Below are positions 17,001 through 24,888 of a stretch of DNA of 64,000 bases, piece after piece (within the stretch, counting starts at the first letter, position 1; each line of letters opens with the position of its first letter). The DNA lies in contig NZ_JACIHE010000001.1 of NCBI RefSeq assembly GCF_014198245.1, forward strand, positions 372,001 through 436,000. The letters run 5' to 3'. Source of the DNA: Bradyrhizobium sp. cir1. Lineage in GTDB: Bacteria; Pseudomonadota; Alphaproteobacteria; Rhizobiales; Xanthobacteraceae. The notes below the pieces were generated by a model. That model was given only the letters and a program-made list of their open reading frames with translations, searched no databases and was not told the DNA's origin. A program made the position numbers and the translations under genes.

Positions 17001-18314
17001 ATGGCCAATCTCGGCATGATCCAACTCTCCTTCATCCTGCTCGGCGTCATGATCCTGCTGCTGGGAAGCGGCGTCTGGATCGCGGTGTCGCTCGGGCTCG
17101 TCGGCTTCGTCGCGATGGCGCTGACCACGAGCCTGCCGCTCGGCTCGGTGCTTGCGACGACCACCTGGAGCGCGAGCTCGTCCTGGACACTGGCCGCGTT
17201 GCCGTTGTTCATCTGGATGGGCGAAATCCTGTTCCGTACCAAATTGTCGGAAGAGATGTTCCGAGGCTTGTCGCCCTGGGTTCAGTGGCTGCCTGGACGG
17301 CTGACGCATGTGAACGTGATCGGCTGCGGTATCTTTGCTGCGGTGTCGGGGTCATCGGCGGCAACCTGTGCAACCATCGGCAAGATCGCGCTGCCGGAGC
17401 TCGACAAGCGTGGCTATGACAAGGGCCTGAGCCTTGGCTCGCTCGCAGGTTCCGGCACGCTCGGTCTGTTGATCCCGCCCTCTATCCCGATGGTCGTCTA
17501 CGCGGTCACCGCGAACGTTTCCGTGCTTCAGGTGTTCCTCGGCGGCTTCCTGCCGGGCGCGCTCGTGATGGTGCTCTATTCCGGCTACATTATCATCTGG
17601 TCGCTGCTGAACCCGGACAAGATTCCACCGCGCGATCCGCCGATGCCGTTGCGGCAGAAGCTCCGGGAGTCGGCGCGGCTCGCGCCGTGCCTGCTGCTGA
17701 TCCTCGCGGTTTTCCTCTCGCTCGTGCTCGGCTTTGCGACCGCGACCGAATGCGCGGCATGGGGCGTCGCGGGCGCACTGCTGCTGGCGTGGTGGAGCGG
17801 CACGCTCACGCGCAAGAACTTCCTCGAGAGCATCATGAGCGCGACGCGCCTGACCTGCATGATCATGCTGATCCTCGCAGGCGCGGCCTACACGACGGCG
17901 GCGATGGCCTATACCGGCATCCCCGCCGCGCTCGCCACCTGGGTCCAGGGGCAGCAGCTCACCCCCGGCATGCTCGCGCTGTATCTGAGCATCATGTACA
18001 TCATCCTCGGCTGCCTGATCGACGGCATCTCGATGATCGTGCTGACGGCCGTCATCGTGCTGCCGATGGTGAAGCAGGCGGGTCTCGATCTGGTCTGGTT
18101 CGGTGTCTATCTCATCATCCACGTCGAGATGGCGCAGATCACGCCGCCGGTGGGATTCAACCTGTTCGTGCTCCAGAACATGAGTGGCCGCGATACCTTC
18201 ACCGTCGCGCGGGCTGCGTTTCCGTTCTTCGTGTTGCTGTTGGCCTCCGTGTTCATCATCACCGAATACCCGCAGATCGTGATGCTTCTGCCCAAGCTCG
18301 CTTTCCCTGACTGA
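17001..18314 (+). CDS. TRAP transporter large permease (DctM type)
   Basis: This 437-residue polytopic protein carries out sodium-coupled transport. The family signature around LSLGSLAGSGTLGLLIPPSIPMV, with the paired re-entrant hairpins, is present, as is the second half with EMAQITPPVGFNLFVLQ. ATG 17001 has GGAGG just upstream. It forms an operon with the upstream small permease and the downstream binding protein, the usual TRAP set. Confidence 0.92.
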   Translation: MANLGMIQLSFILLGVMILLLGSGVWIAVSLGLVGFVAMALTTSLPLGSVLATTTWSASSSWTLAALPLFIWMGEILFRTKLSEEMFRGLSPWVQWLPGRLTHVNVIGCGIFAAVSGSSAATCATIGKIALPELDKRGYDKGLSLGSLAGSGTLGLLIPPSIPMVVYAVTANVSVLQVFLGGFLPGALVMVLYSGYIIIWSLLNPDKIPPRDPPMPLRQKLRESARLAPCLLLILAVFLSLVLGFATATECAAWGVAGALLLAWWSGTLTRKNFLESIMSATRLTCMIMLILAGAAYTTAAMAYTGIPAALATWVQGQQLTPGMLALYLSIMYIILGCLIDGISMIVLTAVIVLPMVKQAGLDLVWFGVYLIIHVEMAQITPPVGFNLFVLQNMSGRDTFTVARAAFPFFVLLLASVFIITEYPQIVMLLPKLAFPD

Positions 18315-18342
18315 CTTAAATTCGACCGTGAGGAGAAGTCCG

Positions 18343-19320
18343 ATGAAGTCTCGTCTCATTCGCGCAGGCCTGATCGCCGGCGCCGTACTGGCCGCAACGC
18401 CCGCCTTGGCCCAGACCAAATGGAATCTGCCGGCAGCGTATCCCGCCGACAATCCGCACTCGGAGAATCTGGTGGCGTTCGCCAAGGACGTCGAGGCCGC
18501 CACCTCCGGCAAGCTTCAGATCACGGTCCATCCTGGCGCCTCGCTGTTCAAGGCGCCCGACATCAAGCGTGCGGTCGTGACCGGACAGGCGCAGATGGGC
18601 GAGGTGCTGCTGTCGATCCACGAGAACGAGGACCCGATCTACGGTGTTGACGTCGTTCCTTTCCTCGCGACGAGCTTCCCGGATGCGATGAAGCTCTATC
18701 AGGCCTCAAAGCCCCTGATCTCCAAGAAGCTGGACGCACAAGGTCTCAAGCTCCTCTTTGTCGTGCCGTGGGCACCGCAAGGCGTCTACGTCAACAAGCC
18801 GCTCGCCGCGATCGAGGACATGAAGGGCCTGAAATGGCGCGCCTACAATGTCGGGACCGCGCGCATCGGCGAGCTGGTCGGCGCCCAGTCGGTCACCATC
18901 CAGGCCGCCGAACTGCCGCAGGCGCTCGCGACCGGCGTGGTGAATTCCTTCATGTCGTCAGGCGGTACCGGCTACGATTCCAAGGCCTGGGAATCGCTGA
19001 AATATTTCTATGACGTGCAGGCCTGGATCCCGAAGGACTACACCTTCGTGAACAAGGCCGCGTTCGAAGCGCTCGACAAGCCGACCCAGGAGGCCATCCT
19101 CAAGGCCGCCGCCACCGCTGAGACGCGCGGCTGGAAGGCCTGGGAAGAGAAGGCCAATTGGTACATCGATCAGCTCAAGGCCAAGGGCATGACGGTCGAG
19201 CCGCCCAGCCCGGCGCTGAAGGCCGGCTTCCAGAAGATCGGCGAGCAGCTCACGGCCGACTGGCTGAAGAAGGCCGGCGCCGACGGCCAGGCCCTGATCG
19301 ACGCCTACAAGAAGATGTGA
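18343..19320 (+). CDS. TRAP transporter substrate-binding protein (DctP type)
   Basis: This 325-residue periplasmic protein has the signal peptide MKSRLIRAGLIAGAVLAATP...ALA, then QTKWNLPAAYPADNPHSEN as the first beta-strand. The conserved region LKWRAYNVGTARIGELVGA carries the arginine that normally salt-bridges a substrate carboxylate in DctP proteins. ATG 18343 with GAGGAGA upstream is chosen over one five codons earlier. The substrate is probably an organic acid but is not determined. It completes the 16411-19320 TRAP operon. Confidence 0.9.
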   Translation: MKSRLIRAGLIAGAVLAATPALAQTKWNLPAAYPADNPHSENLVAFAKDVEAATSGKLQITVHPGASLFKAPDIKRAVVTGQAQMGEVLLSIHENEDPIYGVDVVPFLATSFPDAMKLYQASKPLISKKLDAQGLKLLFVVPWAPQGVYVNKPLAAIEDMKGLKWRAYNVGTARIGELVGAQSVTIQAAELPQALATGVVNSFMSSGGTGYDSKAWESLKYFYDVQAWIPKDYTFVNKAAFEALDKPTQEAILKAAATAETRGWKAWEEKANWYIDQLKAKGMTVEPPSPALKAGFQKIGEQLTADWLKKAGADGQALIDAYKKM

Positions 19321-19379
19321 GGACGGAGGGAGGCCTCCGCTCGCCGTGCTCGGGCGGGCGGAAGGCTCTCCGGACACTG

Positions 19380-21029
19380 TTAGGCCGAAATCGCCTTGGC
19401 CGAGCCCACTTCGTTGCGCAGCAGGAATTTCTGGATCTTGCCCGTGGACGTCTTGGGGATTGGTCCGAACACGACCGCCTTCGGCGTCTTGAAGCCGCTC
19501 ATGTACGAACGGCAGAAGGCGATGATCTCGGCCTCGCTCGCGCTGGCGCCGTCCTTCAGCTCGACGAAGGCGCAGGGCACTTCACCCCATTTCGGATCGG
19601 GCTTGGCGACCACGGCTGCGAACAGCACGGCCGGGTGCTTGTAGAGGATGTCCTCGACCTCGACGGAGGAGATGTTCTCGCCGCCGGAGATGATGATGTC
19701 CTTGGAGCGGTCCTTGATGATGACGTAGCCGTGCTCGTCGAGCACGCCGAGATCGCCGGTGTGAAACCAGCCGCCCTCGAAGGCTTCCTTGGTCGCCTTC
19801 TCGTTCTTGAGGTAACCCTTCATCACGATGTTGCCGCGGAACATGACCTCGCCGATGGTCTCGCCGTCGCGCGGCACCTCCTGCATGGTCTGCGGATTGA
19901 TGACGGTGACGCTTTCTTCAAGCGGGTAGGGCACGCCCTGCCGGCGCTTCATGCGCGCGCGCTCGGCAGCGGGGAGGTCGTCCCAGCCGGGCTGCTCGGC
20001 GCAGACGGAGGCGGGGCCGTAGACCTCGGTCAGGCCATAGACATGCGTCAGCTTGATGCCGATGTTTTCTGCGCCTTCCAGCACCGCGACAGGCGGCGCA
20101 GCACCGGCGATGAGACCGACGACGCGGCGGGCGGCATTGCCTTTCGGCGCGTCGGGCGCGTTGATGAGCGTGTTGTAGACGATCGGCGCGCCGCACATGT
20201 GGGTGACGCCGTGCTGCCTGATCAGCTCGAAGATCTTCGTCGGCTCGACCTTGCGCAGGCACACGTTGATGCCGGCGGCCGCTGCGATGGTCCAGGGAAA
20301 GCACCAGCCGTTGCAGTGGAACATCGGCAGGGTCCAGAGATAGACCGGGTGCTGGCCGAGATTGCCGGCAAGGATGTTGCTGACGGCGTTCAGATACGCA
20401 CCGCGATGATGGGTGACGACGCCCTTGGGGTTGCCCGTCGTGCCCGAGGTGTAGCTCAGCGCGATCGCGTCCCATTCGTCCTGCGGCGGGATCGCGGTGA
20501 AAGCAGGATCGCCCTGCGCGACGGCGGCCTCGTACTCGATTTCGCCGATGCGCTTGCCGCCCTTGAAGGCGGCATCGTCGACGTCGATCACGAACGGCTT
20601 TGGCCCGCTCATCTGTGCCAGCGCATCGGTGATGACGCCCGAAAACTCGGGATCGACAAGAATGATTTTCGCCGCGCCATGATCGAGCTGGAACGCGATC
20701 GAGGGCGCATCGAGGCGGATGTTGAGCGCGTTGAGCACGGCGCCGGTCATGGGGACAGCGAAGTGCACCTCGTTCATGGCCGGGATGTTCGGCAGCATCG
20801 CCGCTACGGTGTCGCCGACGCCAATGCCCTTGCCCGCTAGATACGACGCCAAGCGCCTGCAGCGCTCATAGGTCTGCGCCCAGGTGAAGCTGCGGCCTTC
20901 ATAGACCGTGCTGACGTGATTGGGGTAGACCGCGGCGCTGCGCGCGAGGAAGCTCAGCGGGCTGAGCGGCACGTAATTGGCTTGCGTCTTGTCGAGGCCG
21001 ATATTGTACGGGTTCTGTCGCTCACTCAT
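19380..21029 (-). CDS. Acyl-CoA synthetase (AMP-forming, medium-chain type)
   Basis: This 549-residue ANL-superfamily ligase carries the P-loop SYTSGTTGNPKGVV, the A5 motif HVYGLTEVYGP, the GGWFHTGDLG motif, hinge KDRSKDIIISGGENIS and catalytic lysine motif PKTSTGKIQK. It resembles the AlkK/DmdB group of medium- or short-chain acyl-CoA ligases. ATG 21029 has a perfect AGGAGG site. It begins 21 bases after the fused TRAP permease, so imported acid would be activated to a CoA thioester. The exact acid is unknown. Confidence 0.9.
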   Translation of the reverse strand: MSERQNPYNIGLDKTQANYVPLSPLSFLARSAAVYPNHVSTVYEGRSFTWAQTYERCRRLASYLAGKGIGVGDTVAAMLPNIPAMNEVHFAVPMTGAVLNALNIRLDAPSIAFQLDHGAAKIILVDPEFSGVITDALAQMSGPKPFVIDVDDAAFKGGKRIGEIEYEAAVAQGDPAFTAIPPQDEWDAIALSYTSGTTGNPKGVVTHHRGAYLNAVSNILAGNLGQHPVYLWTLPMFHCNGWCFPWTIAAAAGINVCLRKVEPTKIFELIRQHGVTHMCGAPIVYNTLINAPDAPKGNAARRVVGLIAGAAPPVAVLEGAENIGIKLTHVYGLTEVYGPASVCAEQPGWDDLPAAERARMKRRQGVPYPLEESVTVINPQTMQEVPRDGETIGEVMFRGNIVMKGYLKNEKATKEAFEGGWFHTGDLGVLDEHGYVIIKDRSKDIIISGGENISSVEVEDILYKHPAVLFAAVVAKPDPKWGEVPCAFVELKDGASASEAEIIAFCRSYMSGFKTPKAVVFGPIPKTSTGKIQKFLLRNEVGSAKAISA

Positions 21030-21050
21030 CGACACCCTCCTTAAACCGCG

Positions 21051-22940
21051 TCAAAGAAATCCGATCGAGATCCAGGGGAAGATCGCAACGATGATCAATC
21101 CCAGCAGCAGCGCCAGCAGATAGCCCCAGATCGGCCTGATGCCTTCGGCCGGGTCGACGCGTCCGATGGCGCAGGCGGCATAATAGCCGACGCCGAAGGG
21201 CGGGGCGAATAGCCCGATACCCATGGCCAGAATGATCACCATCGCATAATGCACCTCGTGCACGCCGACGGCGCGGGCGATCGGAAACAGCAGCGGCCCG
21301 AACAGCACGATCGCCGGGATGCCCTCCAGCACGCTGCCGAGGATGGTGAAGGCCAGGATGGACACGGCGATGAAGGTCGCAGCCCCGCCCGGCAATCCGG
21401 TCATGGCGGCTGCCAGCGAACGCGAGAAGCCGGATTGTGTCAGGCCCCAGGCCATGCCGGTGGCCGTGCCGATGATCAGGAGGATCGCGCCCGATAGCGC
21501 CGCGGTCTCGACCAGCATCGGAAACAGCCGCCGCCACTCGAAGCGGCGGTAGACGAGGAGGCCGACCAGCGCGCCATAGACGATGCCGATGGTGGAGACT
21601 TCGGTCGCCGTCGCGATGCCCTCGACCACGGCGTAGCGGATCACGAAGGGCAGTGCGAGTGCGGGCAGGGCGATGACGAAGGTCTTGCCGATCTCGGATG
21701 CCGTGGCGCGGTTGACGTGGCTCATGTCCTCGTGCCGGTAGCGCCACCACACCAGCATGCACAGGGTAATCGCGAGCACGACGCCGGGCAGGAGGCCGCC
21801 GGTGAACAGCGCCGCAATCGAGACGCCCGTAACCGAGCCGATGGTGATCAGCACGAGGCTCGGCGGGATGGTCTCGGTCTGGGCGCCGGTTGCCGCCAGA
21901 AGCGCGACGAGATCGCCAGGCTTGGCGCCGCGTTGCTTCATCTCCGGGAACAGAACGGGCGCGACCGCGGCCATGTCGGCGGCCTTGGCGCCTGATATGC
22001 CTGAGACCAGGTACATGGCGCCGACCAGCACATAATGTAGGCCGCCGCGGACATGGCCGAGCAGGCTCGCCAGGAAGGCCACCATGGCCCGCGCCATGCC
22101 GGTCATCTCGATCAGCAGGCCCAGGAACACGAACAGCGGCACCGAGAGCAGGATGAGGTGGCTCATGCCCTCGTCCATCCGCCCGACCAGCACCATCACG
22201 GGCGTGCGCGTGGTCAGCGCCAGATAGCCGAAGATCGCCAGCCCAAAGCCGAACGCAATGGGAACGCCGGCAAAGACGCAGAAGCCGGCGACGCCGACGA
22301 AGAAGATGACGAGGTTGAGATTGCCGAGTGGCCGCAAGGATGGCTGCGCCAGCCAGAACAGTCCGACGACGACGGCGACGGAAACTACGGCCGTCAGTAC
22401 CATGCGGTAGTCGGCGGCCCGCAGCAGCCGCAGCAGTGCGAATGCTGCCATCAGGCAGATGCCGGCCGGCAATGCCGCGGCGCGCCACATGTTCGAGATC
22501 TGCAGCGCCGGCGTGGTGATGAAGCTTTCCTCGTAGGCGTAGTCCCAGGACGGCCACACGATCAGCGCCAGGAATGCCAGCGCCGCACAGGTCGCGACCA
22601 GATCGAGATAGGCCCGCATCGCGGGGCCGGCGCTTGCGACCACGGCGGTCATGCGCATGTGCTCGGAGCGGCGGAATGCGACCGCCGCGCCCAGCATGGC
22701 CAGCCACAGGAACAGGATCGAGGCAAGCTCGTCCGACCAGATCAGCGGCCGGTGCAGGCCGTAGCGCGCGACCACGCCGGCGAACAGGATCACGATCTCG
22801 GCGACCACCAGAATGGCCGCCGGGATTTCGACCAGGAGGCCGAGGAGGCGCTCCGTCGAGGCCAGCAGAGAGGATCGGCGAGGGGACTGAACAGCCGCCT
22901 CGCCCGTCACTTCGATCACCTCGACCTCGACATGAGCCAT
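21051..22940 (-). CDS. TRAP transporter fused small/large permease (DctQM)
   Basis: This 629-residue protein fuses the DctQ part (about residues 30-195; IWSDELASILFLWLAMLGA, with Glu/Ser near helix 2) to a DctM part (about 215-629; GISGAKAADMAAVAPVLFPE, ETIPPSLVLITIG, GIGLFAPPFGVGYYAACAIG). Fused QM permeases are known in the DctP-TRAP family. It starts 15 bases after the binding-protein gene and ends 21 bases before the acyl-CoA ligase, so one operon is likely. Confidence 0.92.
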   Translation of the reverse strand: MAHVEVEVIEVTGEAAVQSPRRSSLLASTERLLGLLVEIPAAILVVAEIVILFAGVVARYGLHRPLIWSDELASILFLWLAMLGAAVAFRRSEHMRMTAVVASAGPAMRAYLDLVATCAALAFLALIVWPSWDYAYEESFITTPALQISNMWRAAALPAGICLMAAFALLRLLRAADYRMVLTAVVSVAVVVGLFWLAQPSLRPLGNLNLVIFFVGVAGFCVFAGVPIAFGFGLAIFGYLALTTRTPVMVLVGRMDEGMSHLILLSVPLFVFLGLLIEMTGMARAMVAFLASLLGHVRGGLHYVLVGAMYLVSGISGAKAADMAAVAPVLFPEMKQRGAKPGDLVALLAATGAQTETIPPSLVLITIGSVTGVSIAALFTGGLLPGVVLAITLCMLVWWRYRHEDMSHVNRATASEIGKTFVIALPALALPFVIRYAVVEGIATATEVSTIGIVYGALVGLLVYRRFEWRRLFPMLVETAALSGAILLIIGTATGMAWGLTQSGFSRSLAAAMTGLPGGAATFIAVSILAFTILGSVLEGIPAIVLFGPLLFPIARAVGVHEVHYAMVIILAMGIGLFAPPFGVGYYAACAIGRVDPAEGIRPIWGYLLALLLGLIIVAIFPWISIGFL

Positions 22941-22955
22941 GACGGCCCCAACGCG

Positions 22956-23975
22956 TTACGAGAGCTTGCCGACGGCCTTTTCCAGCAGGTCCCAGGCCTG
23001 GTCGCCATACTTGCCTTTCCACTCGGCGTAGAAGCCGGCGGAGCGCAGCTTGTCGCGGAACGGCGCGACAGTGGGCTGGTTGAAGGTCAGGCCCTTGGCC
23101 GCGAGCTCCTGCTGCAGGTTGGCATTGAGCTTGGCGGTGTCCTCACGTTCCTTGACCGCGGCGGCGTTGATGTTCTTGGCGACGATGGTGCGGACGTCCT
23201 CCGGCAACGCGCTCCAGGCACGCCGGTTGGCCAGGAACCAGAAGCCGTCCCACATGTGGTTGGTCAGCGAGCAGTACTTCTGCACCTCGTAGAGCTTCGC
23301 GGTCGAGATGATCGCCAGCGGGTTCTCCTGGCCCTCGACGATCTTGGTCTGCAGCGCCGAATAGACCTCGCTGAAATTGATCGAGGCGGGCGCGGCGTCG
23401 AACGCCTTGAACATCGAGGTCCACAGCGGCGACACCGGAACGCGGATCTTGAAGCCCTTGAGGTCGTCGGGACCGGTGATCGGCTTGGTCGAGGACGTGG
23501 TCTGGCGGAAGCCGTTGTCCCAGATCTTGTCCATGACCTCGAGGCCGGCCTTCTTGATTTCGCCACGGACATGGGCGCCGAGGTCGCCGTCCATGGCCTT
23601 CCAGACCGTGTCGTAGTCCGGGAATGCAAAGCCGATGCCGTTGATGGAGGCCGCCGGCACCAGGGTCGACAGGATCAGGCCGGACAGCGTGAAGAACTCG
23701 ACGCCGCCGGAGCGGATCTGGCTCAGCATGTCGGTGTCGGAGCCGAGCTGGTTGTTCGGGAAGATCTGGAGGTCGAACTTGCCGTTGGTCTCGGCCTTGA
23801 TCGCCGCAGCCATCTCCTTGGCGCGCACGTTCAGCGGATGAGTGTCCGGCAGGTTGTTGGCGTATTTGTAGGTGAACTCGGCGCTCTGCGCGCGGGCCAC
23901 ATGGGGCGCGCCAATGCTGCCCAGGACCGCGGTCGCGGCGGAGGCCTTGAGAAGCGTGCGTCGGGAAAAGCTCAT
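22956..23975 (-). CDS. TRAP substrate-binding protein with Tat-type signal
   Basis: This 339-residue DctP-family protein begins MSFSRRTLLKASAATAVLGS, a twin-arginine (SRRTLLK) signal cut after ARA, which means it is exported folded. The mature part starts with FTYKYANNLPDTHPLNVRAK. The carboxylate-binding arginine lies in FKIRVPVSPLW. It is the first gene of the operon with the fused permease and the acyl-CoA ligase. It is not close in sequence to the binding protein at 18343, so the two TRAP systems probably take different acids. Confidence 0.9.
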   Translation of the reverse strand: MSFSRRTLLKASAATAVLGSIGAPHVARAQSAEFTYKYANNLPDTHPLNVRAKEMAAAIKAETNGKFDLQIFPNNQLGSDTDMLSQIRSGGVEFFTLSGLILSTLVPAASINGIGFAFPDYDTVWKAMDGDLGAHVRGEIKKAGLEVMDKIWDNGFRQTTSSTKPITGPDDLKGFKIRVPVSPLWTSMFKAFDAAPASINFSEVYSALQTKIVEGQENPLAIISTAKLYEVQKYCSLTNHMWDGFWFLANRRAWSALPEDVRTIVAKNINAAAVKEREDTAKLNANLQQELAAKGLTFNQPTVAPFRDKLRSAGFYAEWKGKYGDQAWDLLEKAVGKLS

Positions 23976-24134
23976 GGGTCTGCTTCCTCGGAAGGATTGT
24001 TTTTGTTCTGAGACGCAAACCTATACGGACGTCACGTCAGAAGGTCATCTGCGATCTCGCGAAGCTCGCTTATTGCAGCCGGACATCGTCACGGCAATAT
24101 CGGCTTTCGCCACATGGGGCCGGATACAAAATGG

Positions 24135-24158
24135 CGAAAACAACCCCATGCACAGTAG
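24135..24158 (-). repeat. Dispersed 24-25 base repeat, copy 2 (inverted)
   Basis: This is the reverse complement of the unit at 4188-4212, with one T fewer in the run. It lies in the AT-rich scar upstream of the decayed peptidase gene, about 160 bases beyond the start of the divergent TRAP operon. Confidence 0.6.
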
Positions 24159-24235
24159 CCGTCAAGAGCTGGGACGATGGTCGGGCGGCAGGGCCGGAAA
24201 CGGCGCTGGAGCGAAGGTGCTGTGGCAGGAATTCT

Positions 24236-24300
24236 ACCTAAATATCTGATCCAATTGTATATAAAAATATTCCATAATATACCTTATGCGAATTATGGAT
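24236..24300. promoter_or_regulatory. AT-rich patch with inverted repeat and promoter-like boxes
   Basis: The patch is strongly AT-rich, in sharp contrast to its surroundings. TCCATAAT (24271-24278) and ATTATGGA (24292-24299) are perfect 8-base arms with a 13-base spacer. On the plus strand TTGTAT and TATACC are spaced by 17 bases, like -35/-10 boxes. No intact gene begins close by; the next real start is 24889. It may be a relic promoter/operator of acquired DNA. Confidence 0.35.
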
Positions 24301-24489
24301 ATGACGGTCTGCGAAAGTCAGCCCGGACAAATCCACGGCTACTGAGAACCCCGCTTCCGGACAGAGTGGCAGTCCCAGACACCGGACAGGCAGTCAAGTT
24401 TGCGCCAGTCCTTGGGAGGTTCGTCATGCATGCAGGAGACGGTCGCCCGAGGAGGGCCGCTCGCGCGTTTCCATTCGGCGCCGCTAAGC

Positions 24490-24740
24490 TCGACAATCTC
24501 ATGGAGGCGACCTCGACGTCTGGTCGCGACCTCCGGCGATATCTTTGGCGCGGTCGAGCAACAGCTCGCCCAGATCATCCAGCGCGACTGCACCCCACGG
24601 CATGGGCCTCGTCAGCCACGAGGCCCCTCGCCTGAGCGCCAATAGGTCCGGTTCCCTACGACGACAGCGACGCCCGTCTGCCGCTCGAGCCCGACATGGT
24701 CGTCTCGATCCGAGACCACTTCCTCTCGTGAAGCCGTACC
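24490..24740 (+). pseudogene. Remnant of an M24-family metallopeptidase (Xaa-Pro type)
   Basis: Two plus-strand frames together recall the C-terminal half of M24 peptidases. One has IFGAVEQQLAQIIQRDCTP, and after a shift the other has PHGMGLVSHEAPRLSAN, matching the HGxGxxxHExP metal-ligand signature (CAC of the first His at 24596-24598). A third reading gives VPYDDSDARLPLEPDMVVSI, matching the 'LEPGMVxSxE' strand. Stops and shifts separate the pieces, so no functional enzyme can be made. No N-terminal half is visible upstream. Confidence 0.55.
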
Positions 24741-24888
24741 GGCGACCGCGCGGTCTCGCGCTGCCATGGAAGGCTGCCTTAGCCGCAACCCAAAGCTAAT
24801 GTGAATTGGGCTCAGAACAGCCTTGCGTATCGCACTAAGCGACCTAACGTTTCATTCAAACCTCGCGCAACTCGGGTTGAGACTCGCT

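Noticed and set aside
19321..19379. GC-rich hairpin between convergent dctP and acyl-CoA ligase
   Set aside because: Stem is imperfect and no T run follows; not strong enough to call a terminator.
19158..20840. 560-codon plus-strand open frame across dctP and the acyl-CoA ligase
   Set aside because: Out of frame with dctP and antisense to the ligase, which has all ANL motifs.
22053..24011. 652-codon plus-strand open frame opposite the TRAP operon
   Set aside because: Crosses the boundary between two real minus-strand genes and is Gln/His/Arg-rich.
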